From positions 7,088 to 71,087 of the forward strand of contig LWCA01000008.1 of NCBI GenBank assembly GCA_001642005.1: DNA of 64,000 bases. The letters are read 5' to 3'. Shown here one piece after another: positions 1 through 12,246 of the stretch (positions are counted from its first letter, which is position 1; the number at the start of each line of letters is the position of its first letter). The notes under the pieces are model-generated. The model had not been told where the DNA came from and ran no database searches. It saw only the letters and a list, made by a program, of their open reading frames with translations. This DNA is from Intoshia linei (lineage: Eukaryota > Orthonectida > Rhopaluridae). The position numbers and the translations under genes are program-made.

Positions 1-162
1 ATCCTATAGTTTTGTTTTTGGTATTGTATTCGTTACATAAATAATCAAGAACGTCAACACCTCCTTTGTTTTTATTATAAAATAATATAAGGTTAGGTTT
101 TTTCTTTGCATCCTCTTCGTTGAAATTAATGCTATCATGTTTTGTTGAGATCAANAACGTAG
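1..162 (-). repeat. Duplicated piece of the piggyBac transposase
   Basis: This stretch is a near-copy of about 437-590. Both translate on the minus strand to the C-terminal half of a piggyBac transposase, around the motifs HDSINFNEED and FYNKNKGGV. Here the latter continues as VDVLDYLC, the version usual in the family, while the downstream copy has a few changes. The copy lies beyond the C-terminal end of the adjacent element, so it is a partial duplication or the edge of a second element running off the window. Confidence 0.7.
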
Positions 163-164
163 AC

Positions 165-1303
165 CGGACATATTTTGCACAAATTATTAGTTTCTTTGAA
201 CTCATTAGTCACACAAAAATAACATTTTCGTCTTTTTACAGCAATTGATGTAGCTAAAATTCATAATTATTCTATTTATATATGAAAATTACATGGATGT
301 TGAAAAGATAAATTTCTGAATAATTTGTTGTCGTTACATAAAGATTTTTCAAATGTCTCAAGTATTATCTCCTCGGCATATAACAATTCCCGATTTATAA
401 ATAATGTGTAAAAAGTATTAAACAAACAATGAGGCCATCCTATAGTATTCCTTTTTGTATTGTATTCGTTACATAAATAATCATGAACGTTAACACCTCC
501 TTTGTTTTTATTATAAAATAATATAAGGTTAGGTTTTTTCTTTTTATCCTCTTCGTTGAAATTAATGCTATCATGCTTTGTATGAGATCAAATTAACAAA
601 TTTTCTAGGTTTGGGACAATAAGAAGCTAGTGTAATTATTCCTAGATGGCCGAAAATGGTAGAAAAAACAGACCGGTTTTTTGTAGACACAAATTGAGGC
701 GCTAATTCCCTTTTATTTTTTCTAATGGTACCACATAATGTTATTTTTTTTCCCACAACTGAAACGCCAATGGTATCGATGTAAACCAATTATCCATGTT
801 ACATTGCGCCCACTTCCCCAATAAGGTTTCAAAATTCGTAGAATAACATTTATAGGTTTATTTTTGCTTTTATCGTCGTCTTTTCCAAGGTATAATTCCA
901 AATTACAACAGTAAAATGTAGAATCTACAAAATTATATAATTTTAGTCCATATTTTCAAGGCTTCGAAGGTAAATACATTTTAAAATTGCATCTTTCTCT
1001 AAATGAGACCATGGTTTCATCCAATGTTAAGTTATTTCCAGGTTCATAGTTGTTTTGGAAATTTTCCACAAAAACATTAAATATTTCCCTTATTGGTGCA
1101 AGCCTGTCATTCTTTTTTCTTTGTTCTCTAGTGTGTATCTCGTCAAATCTAATAGACCTGGACAAAAATAAAAATCTATTATAAGACACCACGGTTCTAA
1201 TTGCATCAATACCGCATCCATCACTTTCCCACTGATCAACAAGTTTATTTGTATTATTAGTAATATTATACATATACTTATTATGTATTATATTTAAGCT
1301 CAA
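165..1303 (-). pseudogene. Degenerate piggyBac transposase (DDE_Tnp_1_7)
   Basis: Minus-strand frames recover successive parts of a piggyBac cut-and-paste transposase. Residues encoded at 956-1303 end in LTLDETMVSFRERCNFKMYL, which carries the first catalytic Asp region. The frame at 571-789 has the KKITLCGTIRKNKREL block. After a frame change at about 590, the next frame carries the HDSINF and NKGGV blocks down to about 276. At 170-245 a further frame holds a cysteine-rich tail (CYFC...CKIC), the usual C-terminal zinc-binding region. Frameshifts and a missing middle show it is dead. It lies upstream of a plus-strand homeobox exon, so it probably sits in that gene's intron. Confidence 0.8.
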
Positions 1304-1786
1304 TTTAAATCTTAAAAATAATGTGACATTTTAATTATTTACTATGGCTCATGTCAAAATATAATATGTTAATTTATTTTTATTCATAAAAAACGGACAA
1401 AAATGTCCTCTGCGAGTAGTAAAGAGTTAACTTGTTTTACATAATAACTTTATAAATAAGTATTTTTTACAAATCTTAAATCAACGAAATCAAAGAAATT
1501 ATTGATATAACTTGATTTATAAGGCGTTACTCTTTGGGTTAAACAAATTATGTATTTTTATACATTAACCTTATTCACTGTAGTATAAAATTGTTATTTG
1601 TCTATTTCAATTTTACATGTCACATTTAACAATATTTTTTAATCTACCGATGTATTTTACCGACTGTTTAATCATTTAGGGTTTATTTAGAATTTATAAT
1701 TTAATTTATTTTATAGTATCAATTGATTATATCTAACAGATATTTTCTTATGTTATTTTTATTCAATTTGTACAATTTATATTTAG

Positions 1787-1933
1787 GTTTGGTTCAAGAA
1801 CCGAAGAGCGCGTGATAGACGAATCAAAAAATCTTTACCGGAAAGTCGACAAGATACCATATTGAATACTTTACATTCTTCTCAAAAAATTAATTACTCT
1901 TTCAATAATTTTCGTGTTAATAATTTCAATTAA
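1787..1933 (+). CDS. Last exon of a K50-type homeobox gene
   Basis: A good acceptor (TTATATTTAG) is followed directly by the codons for VWFKNRRARDRRIKKS, the C-terminal half of homeodomain helix 3 plus basic tail, then about 32 more residues and TAA. AATAAA-like signals follow at about 1977-1990. The exon starts just before homeodomain residue 47 (Val47-Trp48-Phe49-Lys50-Asn51). An intron at 46/47 is a recurrent position in paired-like homeobox genes. Lysine at position 50 is typical of Otx/Gsc/Pitx/bicoid-type specificity (recognition of TAATCC, family knowledge). The tail is very short. The remaining homeodomain exon or exons must lie upstream of the window. The exact orthologue cannot be named from 48 residues. 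Confidence 0.68.
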   Translation, partial: VWFKNRRARDRRIKKSLPESRQDTILNTLHSSQKINYSFNNFRVNNFN

Positions 1934-3414
1934 TTTTTTTTGTTTGTAAATATGTTTGTAATATCCGTTATGTTGTTTTATAAATAAATAGATTTCTTGG
2001 ACTAACTATTTTGCTGTTTACATTTTTTGACATGCGTCATAATCAAGTTTTTAATTAATTAAATGGTCAATTAATCTCAGATATTTGAGAGATTTACATT
2101 GTGCATTTCAACTTGCAAAGATTGTCTATTTATAATCAATTAATAGCTATTTAAAAATATTATCCTGAGGCGTAGAAATTTTTAATAACATTTTCGCATT
2201 TAAGTTTTGACTGAACTTGTAATATATATTTTACTTTGCAATTTTATAATTTGGCTGATATATTGATGTACTAATCGTTATTGATTTTTAATATAAACTG
2301 GTTAATTGTTTCTATTAAAAATTGAATAGTTTTGAGTTTGAATTTATCATTTGATAGTGGTACTGCAAACGTTATATTAAATTTTTATTGGACAAATTAC
2401 TCTAATCGTTTTATTGTATATCACATCAAGAATTTGGTAGTACCAAATTTTATAATTCGATATGTATTATTAGATATTTTGAGATACTAAGTTTACAATA
2501 CAGTATTGCAACAGTACAGTAATATTATATGTACCGCTATATTATATCTTTCGCTATAGACTTAAAAAACGTATGTGGTTAGTCAAGTGACACACGTCAA
2601 AATGGCATCCATGTTGTAGATATAAATACATGAGTGAAATGAAACAGATAATTGATTATGCACTTGTAGTTACAGTTGTAAAATACACTAATTGAATACC
2701 CTTGGGGGTACAAATTAAGCACAAAAACAAGCATCAACAAATTATTAAGGATTAATCATTTGTGTCAGTGTGTAATACACACTGTGTATGAAACTTGTAG
2801 TATTCATTTGGCGTTGATTTATCACAAGATATCACACGTCAAATTAACTTTTATTGATTTTATTTATATTTTAATTGATATTGATCAATCAATTTTATAA
2901 TGTTGTGGTAATTTCAATTATAATTTTTATTATTGGAACTGCATCGTCTAGTTCAGGGTGTGGAAAGGTTGTCTTCGGAGTATTTTGATTTTATATTTTA
3001 ATTCCTTACATAATCTTGAATGTCTGTGAGTGTTATATTATCGGATCTAGGTAGGGTGCAGGGTACGGCCACCCTTAGCGTGACAAATGTGCCCTAAAAT
3101 ATTTTAATTTGTGTATTAACATTGTGAAAAATTAACAAAAATTTCAAGGACCCTTCGTTTACGTTTTATGTATATGTTAACGTCCGTTTGGAGAATCAGG
3201 CATTTTAAAGAATTTCATTTATTTTTGAAAATATTCGATATTTGTTTATTTTTACCAACCCTTTAGAGAAAAATAATGATCATTTATCATTAATCTATAT
3301 ATTATTTTTGATGTTAGTAACATCAGTTTAAGTTAAATTATCGGACTTAACGTTGTTCATAATCGAAAGAAAGCTTGTCGAAAATGTTGATTTTAATGAA
3401 GTTGAACAACTCAA
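1934..3414. other. Intergenic, AT-rich, no gene seen
   Basis: This is the 3' flank of the homeobox exon followed by AT-rich DNA. Both strands were read without finding a splice-bounded or family-like coding segment. A moderately GC-richer patch at about 2940-3080 gave no recognisable protein. Confidence 0.5.
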
Positions 3415-3974
3415 CAGGGGCGCATTCAAGGGGTGCAGAAGGGGCAGTTGCACCTCCTAAATTTATAAAAAAATTTTTTTTAATTAATGTTTCGTAAAAT
3501 AACTGAAAAAGGTTTCAATTTATTAAAACAATATACTAGATGGCGCATAACATTAAATGTCATTACATGAACAATTGATCATGTGACTTGAGGCCTTTTG
3601 TTACATGAACGTCTATGTGGACTGGCCCTCATGAATTGTCACTATGATTATAATTTTGATATTGAAAGTTTGGTAATAGAGAAAGATGAATTTGCCATAC
3701 TTCATCCAAGAAGACTGGACATAATTGATTTAGGATTATTTAATGAACAAAATTAATTTCTCTTTTTTTTTGTGCTGATCATTTTTTTTATTTTTACGAA
3801 AAAATACAAATTTGGAAACTATTGTATAACAACCTTTAAATGAAATTAAAAGGTACGCTTTAAAATCAAACTAAACGCCTTAATATTAAAAAAGACGCCT
3901 TTAAAATTTTTTCGCTTTCGGTCAAGTTAAATATATTGCTCGCATCCATTAACTAGCCTCTTGGATCTGCCCTG
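3415..3974 (+). mobile_element. Short hAT element with transposase C-terminus remnant
   Basis: The left end reads CAGGGGCGCATTCAAGGGG. The right end, in reverse complement, reads CAGGGCAGATCCAAGAGGC. These resemble the CAGGGGCGGATCC termini common in one hAT group. Between them, 3610-3756 encodes a 48-residue open frame with RLCGLALMN and LHPRRLDI, matching the C-terminal dimerisation region of ZMYM1-like hAT transposases, then a stop. No clear target-site duplication was found, so the ends are approximate. The copy is internally deleted and cannot be autonomous. Confidence 0.6.
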
Positions 3975-4043
3975 CTAAACAGTTGAATGTTCAACATTCA
4001 AAAATTTATAGTAGAATGAAAACTAGAAAAAAAATATTATAAT

Positions 4044-4159
4044 TATAGATAGAAATATTTAATAAACATAATATAAAAATTCCAATTTAAATACATTATA
4101 TGCGTTTGGCCCTTAAAATTATTTTGCCTTCTGGCTGAAAATCTTAAATCAGCCACTTG
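4044..4159 (-). repeat. Inverted repeat arm A (partner at 5173)
   Basis: About 115 bases here are the reverse complement of 5173-5291 with modest divergence. The shared core reads AACATAATATAAAAATTCCA on this strand. The partner arm begins CAGTGGCGTATCTAGG, a typical hAT terminus. The two arms are either opposed copies of the same element end or the ends of a composite insertion. Confidence 0.6.
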
Positions 4160-5172
4160 TGTGTTACCGTTTATTTAAAAAATTAACAATCATAGAATTA
4201 AAAAACTCAATTTCTAATACAGCTTTTCGCGAGTGATGTTTATAGCTATGTTTCATTTTTCGAAATTTAGTCCTTCAGAATCAAAAAAATAATTTCCCTT
4301 TTTTTTAAAAATAAAATCAAAGTTGAAATTAAAAAAACTAAAATTCTGGGACTCGTTTTAATATCATTAACATTGTCGTAGATCGCAGCCTCAGAAACTT
4401 ACATTTTCATGATCAAAATTACTTTTTTATATATAAAAAGTCTTAAAATTTTATAAACCAAAAATTCTGGGATAGATTTTAAAATCATAACCATTATCAT
4501 AAATCACAATATTAAAAAAGTGCATTTCCACAATAAAAACCACAGATTACCATTTTTTTAAAAAAAATTGCAGTTGATACAATTTTATCCAGTTAATACC
4601 CAAAAAAATTTCAATATGATAAAGTAACACCTTCACGGTCAAACACTTTATTATTCATTTATTTTGGAATTATTTCATTAATAAAAACCAAATAAAATAT
4701 ATAATAATTGAAATAATGAATGATTCTAGAATTTAAAAAATAGATCATTCTGGAATACCTTATTCCATTTGATCTAGATCCAGAATGTAGATTCTCGAGA
4801 CAAAATTTCAGCATCAGAAATCTACGCATTGTAAGTGAAAAATATAACTTTTAATACATTTTCAACCAATATTTTTTAAATTTTTAATTATTCTTCCGCC
4901 AATTTCAAAAAAGGTGGGATTTACCGTATACAATGTATAGTATACATTTTATACTATACATATTTGAAATATAGAAATATGGGTTTTAATCCCATAAATT
5001 GATTTCATTTGTTTTTTTATCATTGCTACACGCAATTTCTAATTTTAAATTATGATAAAATATATGAAACTGTAAAAAAAAAAATATATGTAAAAAATTG
5101 TTATAAAAACAAAAATTTATATTATAATGCTAGCCGCACATTCCATAATTGTGACCGCAAATGACCCGCGAG
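4160..5172. repeat. Degraded Helitron-like repeat sequence
   Basis: The segment opens with GTGTGTTACCGTTTATTT and continues with phrases such as AATTTCTAATACAGCTTTTC. The same phrases recur at about 7340 and 15900, so this is an old member of the dispersed family described at 16898. No terminal hairpin survives. No coding potential was seen. Confidence 0.5.
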
Positions 5173-5291
5173 CAGTGGCGTATCTAGGATTTTCAGTCAT
5201 TGGGCGAAATAATTATTAAGGGGCCAAACACATATAATGTATTCAAATTGGAATTTTTATATTATGTTCATTGAATATTTCTATCTATAAT
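5173..5291 (+). repeat. Inverted repeat arm B with hAT-like terminus
   Basis: This arm starts CAGTGGCGTATCTAGGA, which looks like a hAT terminal inverted repeat, and is inverted relative to 4044-4159. The next 300 bases up to the CLHC1 stop hold only a short unsupported open frame. Confidence 0.6.
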
Positions 5292-5584
5292 AATAATTTG
5301 TATTTTTATATATATTGCCAGGGGTCTTATTTAAATCGCAATAAACCACTAATTAAATTAATAATAATCAACAATGAACATTTTATAAATGCAACATTTT
5401 TGTATGATTATTTGTTGAAATTGAGCAGGTTAACCGGTATATTAAACTTGAACTTAAATTTTGATGTCGACCTTAATCAAACACACTAGAAGATTTTATG
5501 AATAATTTTCTAACGAAATCGGTTCAAAGAATTTATAAAAAATAGAATATATGTAGTACATTTTATTTACACTGAATTTAAGTT

Positions 5585-8500
5585 TTATTTTTTGTTGTTT
5601 TTCTCGGTCAATTGACTGATCAACGAGTTAGCTATAATAAAAAAACAATGATTTGAAGTGTAATTTTCAGACGTCAAAAATATATTTTTAAATATATCCA
5701 TCATTTTTTGAAATTTTGAATCCGTAAAGTTAATCTTCATCAGATACATATAATGGTAGGTATAGGTGTACATTGTATTTTGGATACAATCTAAAAGTAC
5801 AATAAAATAAAATACATTAAAGGAATTAATTACAATAAAAGTTACAAAAATTCAATTCTTAAAAATGATGAAATTATTTTATACTATCGTAGATGAGTAA
5901 ATACTCTAATTTTTTTGAAAAAATCTCAATGATTGCAATGGAAAATGAACAATATAAAATTTGAGTTTCAACTGAAATTCACTCAGCTGAGAGGCCATAT
6001 TAAATGAATTTATTTGAAAGAATTGTAATTACCTTTAAGAAAGTGAATAGTGCATGTAACAATATCCGTCATTAAAATAAAACTTGTAGCGTTAACAATA
6101 ATATAGTCTACAAAATCTAGCATGAGATGGTGATTATTTTTTAAAAAATATTTATAGAATCCTATTTCTTCATATTTTAAAATTATTCCGTATATTTTTT
6201 TAAAATTTTCGTATTTGTTTAATGTAGTCATTTGGTGGAGTGTATACAAATATACAAGACGATAATTTCCTCGAGATATGCACAAATCCATTATATTGTC
6301 GAATTGGATATCATTTTTCTCCAGTACATTTATTAGTATGTTAAGTAATATCGATTCTTCATTTTTACTCATCTCTTTTTCTTTATAGATAAAACGATCC
6401 GTTAATGGCTCCAATAAACATTCTTTTAAAGGTAATCTAAAATTTTAATAATTTAAATGTAATTAATTCAAATCAAGGATGTATCGGAATTTATTTAATA
6501 AATTTTGTCCAAGACCAGGTTGAATGTTATGTACTACTTCCAAACAAAACCTAGCTAATCTGAGGGCGGTCTTTTTAATTGTACCAAAAGAATAAATTCA
6601 ATAAGTAAATCTAACTTAAAAATGCTACCATTCAATATTATCAATCTTTTAAAGGAGTGGTTCCCAAACTTGTTCAATTTTTTGTGTGTATTAACTGGAT
6701 ATAACTGTATCATCATTAAATTTTTTTAAATTCTATGGATGTTTTCATTTTTTATAAAATGGGTAATCTGTACTTTTGATCGTGAAAATGAATTTTTTTG
6801 AGGTTGCCATTTATAATAATGCTTATGATTTTAAAAAAACTATCCCAGAATTTATGTTGTATAAAATTCTAGGACGGGTTTGAATTTAAAAAAAAAGGAC
6901 AAATTTTTGACTTTGAAGGACTCCATTTCTGAAAATGACATTTGCCATAAAACATCACTCTCGAAAAACTGTAATAGAAATATGGAATTTTTAAAAATTG
7001 ACTCCTCTTACTTTCTTAAATAATCTTTTTTTAATAAAAACAGCCCTAGAATTTAAAAGAATTTACAGGTGGTACAGTTGTATCCTGTTAACACATAAAA
7101 AAATTTTCAACGTCTTATATCAACATATTCTAATCCAAAAACAAATTTTAAAATGAACGAATATTTTTCAAATTTTAATATTCATTCCACAATTAAAAAA
7201 AAATAAGCGTAAACTTGTATATTTAAAATTTAAAAATTTTGGATTTCAGTCTCACATATTAATTTTTTCGCATTTTCAGATTTCTAAAATTAACATAAAC
7301 TGGAATGCACCTCTATCTTTTACTTATATAAAATTGAATGTCTGTGTGTGTTACCGTTTACTTAAAAAATTATCAGTCCGTTAATTTCTAATACAATTTT
7401 TCGAGTGTGATGTTTTAATGGAAATTTAATTTTCAGAAATTGTGTCTTCAGGGTCAAAAACACATTTTAACCATTTTTTTAAATAAAATCAGCACAAGAA
7501 TTAAAAAAATAAACATGTGTTGCTTTTTTACTAAGAAAAATAACTATGCTTAAATTTTGCGACTGGCCTCAAGGATTCTTGAATTAACTGGGTTACAGCA
7601 TTTATAAAAATAACTAGGTTGACTGTTATGTACTACGTACAAACAGGACCTAGCTAATATGAATACTAAAATGCTTTTTTGACTGTGAAGTCGTCACTTA
7701 TTAGATTAAAATTTTGTGTGTTAACAGGATACAACTGTACCATCTGTAAATTATTTGAAATTCTAGGGCTGTTGTCATTAAAAAAAAAAAAGTAATTTGT
7801 GGTTTTGGCCCTGAAGATATAATTTTTGAAAATTTAAATTTATGTAAATGTTTATGATTTTAAAATCCGTATCAGCGTATATATTTTTTAAATTCTCCAA
7901 CTTGTTTTATTTTCAAAAAAAAGGACAATTGGGGTTTTTGACCCGTAAGATATAAGTTTGGGAGGTTGAAATTTAGTTTGCGAACACCCCCGGAAAAATC
8001 TGTAATTGAAATGTAGTCTTTATAAAATTCTAAGACTGGTAGTTATTTCAATAAAGTAGGACACACACACAGACACACACATAAACAAAAATCGCGTAGC
8101 ATATTATATAAGTTAGGATATACATTTTCGCTTCATTCCAATTAAATAAATAATCGACTTGATTCTTTATTATACAAGTTTCCACTATGAATATCAAAAA
8201 ATCTTGTGTCAATGGTTTGCTTTCATTTATTGTTTGAAAAATAGCATTAGCGAAATATATAGCTGGATGTAAATTCATACCTACGTCTTCAATTTCTATA
8301 AAATTTAAATATAATATTTATATTGTTACTATAGTATTATTTTTGTGCTCCATCAATTAACGCCGAAAAATATTTTTGGTAACTACTGGATTAAACATTG
8401 GATAGGGCAACCATATTTTAAAAACAGTGTATGTACTACTTGGGACTTAAAATTTTCATCTGACCGGGCCCACTGGTTGATATCCAGGTCTCTGATAATT

Positions 8501-10517
8501 ATTAGAAAGTATTACAAAAAACATTTATCCCTCTCCTTCTAGCACAAGGATTATTTATAAATGGTTCTAATTGACGCATTAACGGTTTCAAATTAATATA
8601 ACCCAAGAGTTCCAAAACGTTTCACCCGTCGACTGTAATTTCACATTAAATTTTTCTAGATCAGTTTATCTAATTTTTAGGAAGCATTATCAAAATATTA
8701 TCACTACATTATTTCTTTACTTCCATAGACTAAGGCTAAGTTCAATATTAAATTATAACTATCCAATTTTTAATCAACTGGATCTTGTATTATGGAAATT
8801 TAAAAAGTTTTTCCAATTTTGTAAAAAAATAACTGTGAAAGTCTAAAAATTAACACCTTTTTAAAATGTTAATGATTTTTTCGGCGGAGCATAAAAATAG
8901 GCGATATGATGACATAATACCCTTTGGCTACAATTTATATGATTTGCTATATAATTATACCACAAAAATCCATCATAATGTTAATATTTCTTAAAATTCC
9001 ATTGGTAGAATTAACAGCAATCCATGCAGCCTTTTTATAATTTTTAGCTTCCATAGCCAATTCGAAATTTCTCCTAATCTTAAAATCAAAACATGGTTCA
9101 TTGCACTTGAAAGTTGAAATGGATTTATTCCTTGAAACATCAGAATAATCGACTTTTTCAATTTGAATATATTGAAAATCTATTTAAAATCAAAACTAAA
9201 AAATAAAATAATGTACCATCATAAAATTTATCAAAATTTTGCCAACACTGTAAAATTTTATTTCTAAATAACGTCATGATACTAATATTTTGATTGTTTA
9301 GAGATAATGTTTTGTAATTTTGAATTATTTTACATATTTTACTTTGTATATAAAATTTTTTTAAATTTTTTTTAAATAAATTTTCTTTTGTTTCTATAAT
9401 TTGAGCTTTGTTAAGTATATATTCCTTCAATTTCTTTTTTGATTCGTGTGTTAATAATACCGCCTCATTCATTAAATTTTTTCTATTTAATTTGTAAGTT
9501 TCTTCATTTATTTCATTGCGGATGAGTTCTTGATCAGTTACTAAAAGTTAGATGAAAAATATTATATAAGAAACATTATTATAATAGTGTTTCTTAATCT
9601 CGCTACATCAAGTTTAAGTGAGATGGAAAATATTTCTACTTTCATTTTTTTTGAAAATACACTAAAAATTTTGCATAAAATTAAGATTTTTTTATTGACT
9701 CTATATAAACTGGAAAGGGTCGATAACCGATATTGCAAAACAATTTAAAATTACAATGAGTTAAATTGTTATCAATGCAAATTTTATCAAATTTTAACAA
9801 ATTTTTATTTTCTACTTCTTTGTGTTTTTGAATGATTAATATTTTCTCATTGATATCATCTTGAAGTATTAAATTTTTTCGTTTTATCATTAGTATTCTA
9901 AAAATTATCGTGATCTATTTATACAATATGTAGATAAAATATGTAAAATTACTTTTCGGTTAGATCCTTTTCATGTTTTAAATATTTTTCAAGATTATTT
10001 TTTTGAACTGTCAATCTGTTTACCAGTGCTTTTAATTCACACTGTTTTTGACGTTTTTTTAAATATTCTTCGATTTTGGCCTCGTAGACACTTTTAATTG
10101 TGAAAAATTGACTGTACCTTTTTGATAATTTTATTATCTAATTAATAAATAATGTATGTTTACATTTGGTTATCCTAAATCGTTTCACGGGTTGAAATGT
10201 AAAGAACAAGTTGAATTGTGGATTTTTAATGTTTTGGACATTAGACAGTGACGATATAACGACAGGTGAATTATGGATATGAATCTATTTTTTCCGTTTG
10301 GTTATAATTATAAAGTGGAAATTTTAGTAAGTCTCGAATTTTGAAAAATTTTATTTTATACATGGTATAACTTATAAGAAATTTTAAGTCACGTTTCACT
10401 GTTTATTACCTTATTAAAATAATCGCGAGCTATATCGTATCTTTCTTCAATTCTATTGCAAGGTATCAGTGACAAATCATTCTTTAAGGAATTTTCCAAT
10501 TCCTTCAAATATACCAT
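5585..10517 (-). CDS. CLHC1: Clathrin heavy-chain linker domain-containing protein 1 (CLHC1), 8 exons
   Basis: Exons, in coding order: 10517-10410, 10137-9953, 9897-9755, 9540-9217, 9179-8961, 8295-8124, 6436-6033, 5790-5585. All junctions are GT-AG and the phases agree throughout. The product is about 586 residues, close to the vertebrate protein. The N-terminal half is coiled coil. The central block AKNYKKAAWIAVNS..GILRNIN matches the family's EKAACYAANSPRRILRNI block, and MNLHPAIYFANAIF plus the helical C-terminus match the clathrin-linker/VPS-like repeats. Exon 3 may instead end at 9728 (donor GGTTATC, same phase), adding HCNF-type residues that resemble the vertebrate sequence. The start ATG has good context (AAAATGG). 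Function is poorly known; testis expression is known for the family. A Helitron-like element fills much of intron 6. Confidence 0.85.
7614..8118 (-). mobile_element. Helitron-like element, complete ends, in CLHC1 intron 6
   Basis: On the minus strand the element starts TCCTAACTTATATAATATGC, continues with a GT-rich stretch, and ends with the hairpin region GTACGTAGTACATAACAGTC followed by AACCTAG. The flanking bases are A before the TC and T after the CTAG, as expected for Helitron insertion. At 505 bp with no open frame it is non-autonomous. It begins six bases from the upstream exon's last base. Confidence 0.75.
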
Positions 10518-12238
10518 TTTGTATCTTGTATCCAAGAATATATACATACAAACAATTAAAAATTGATAATTTTATATTTATTAACATTTGCAAATAAAAC
10601 TGAAAAAAAAATATTATGACAAAGTTTTAGATATTGAATGTTAAATTTTCCATCTTTTTTTCAATTGAACAAATTACATTTTTACAATTGTTTATTGGGC
10701 TAATACAACAGACTTTATAATCTTGCCCAAATTTTACTATAATTAGTGCGTGTTGTAAACGAGAAACTGCAATAATTCTAAATATTATTAATATAAAGTA
10801 ACGAAAGATTAATCGGACCAGTTTACCACGGAAGAAAAGCAGACAAGTGTATAATATCCTTATTTATATACCTTATATATTGTAATATGCTACGCAATTT
10901 TTGTTTATGTGTGTGTGTGTTCAACTTTATTTAAATAACTACCCGTTTTAGAATTTTATAAAGTCCACATTTCAATTACAGTTTTTTCCAGGGGTGTTCG
11001 CAAACTAAATTTCAACCTCCCAAACTCATATCTTACGCACGCATATCTTAATTTGAGCGCACCTTAAATTTTGATAAGAAAAAAAACATATCGATATTCG
11101 AAAATGGGCAAAGATTAAAATCGATAAAAATATAAAATCATAATAATACAAAAATACTTTTAGGTGGTGACTTAAATTTAGTAATGAACATTTGACATAT
11201 GATGCAATGTTAATATTTTTGGTTTTCATCATATTATATTAAACGGTTATAAATACATATAAATACATTATATTAAATTGTAAATCCCAAAATATACATC
11301 ACAGAATTGTCAATGTAAAAGTTTGACATTAATTTTCAAAAATTTATAAAATAAAGTAAAATTTCTTTACGACGCACGAGATGTTTACTCATGAGTCATG
11401 ATGCACAAGTGCGTCGCGACGCACGGGTTAAAAGTCACTGCATTTATCTTTACTTTGAGTAATATCATAGTTATTAACCTTTTAGATGTGACCATATGGT
11501 CACATCTGGAAAAAATGGGTTAATACTGCATTTCTTCACTGGTTCCGACATAACTTAACTGGATCCATATGTGTTTATTTTAGCAAGATTTTTAATTAAA
11601 TTGGCTGTAGACCCATAAAAAATAAAAAATGAAAAATAGAAAGCGTCAAAAAGCTTGACAATATATGAATTTAATGACAATTCATAGGGACGAATCCACA
11701 GTAAATATTATCTAATCGTCTGATTCTGTGTAATTTTCAGATAATTAGTTTTAGTAGAATTGGATACATATTTCGACATATGAGACCTTCTAAGTTATAT
11801 ACTTTATGCTTACCTCATACATTCTCGTTTAACTACTATAAAATGTTCATTTTCAATTTCAATTCTATCAGATTCCCAACCATTTGCAAGTATGTTATAT
11901 TCAATCTAAATACAATCATATAAAAAACGCTATTGATAAAAAAGTGTTGTATAGATTCAGATGCATAGATTTCAAGAAGCAGAACAAGAATTCAAGAATC
12001 TTGTGTCATACAACGTGCAGAATATTATTTATTAATTTAGTCAGCAGTATTGCCCATAAATATCTCAGTTAATCTATTATCATAGAAATTGTCGTATACC
12101 ATATTCGAAAAACCCCATTCTCAGTTTATATTGAAATTATTGCATTGATGACGTCAATGTGACGCAATTAACATGATTTAGAGACATTTAAGTAAATTAA
12201 AGGTGATTCAAGCAAAAATGATAAAAATTAAAATAATG
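10518..12238. other. Intergenic DNA upstream of CLHC1 with a Helitron-like fragment
   Basis: A plus-strand fragment at about 10856-11040 carries the family start (ATCCTTATTTATATA), the TGTGTGTGTG stretch, and the phrase GTCCACATTTCAATTACAG; it breaks off soon after. The rest is AT-rich. A 188-base open frame at about 11884-12072 has no splice or family support. Confidence 0.5.
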
Positions 12239-12246
12239 CGTTATAC

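Noticed and set aside
5271-5489. 72-codon plus frame next to the hAT-like terminus
   Set aside because: Its first codons lie in the inverted repeat and the rest is low-complexity N/L/I-rich. I see no homology.
8062-8085. (AC)n/(GT)n microsatellites at several places
   Set aside because: The clear ones (for example 8062, 10910, 16935, 34140, 43285) occupy the same position near the 5' end of the Helitron-like family, so they are part of that repeat rather than independent microsatellites.
8345-8542. Plus-strand 65-codon frame in CLHC1 intron 5
   Set aside because: No family features, no splice support and no relation to repeats with coding capacity. It is likely chance in a short GC-richer patch.
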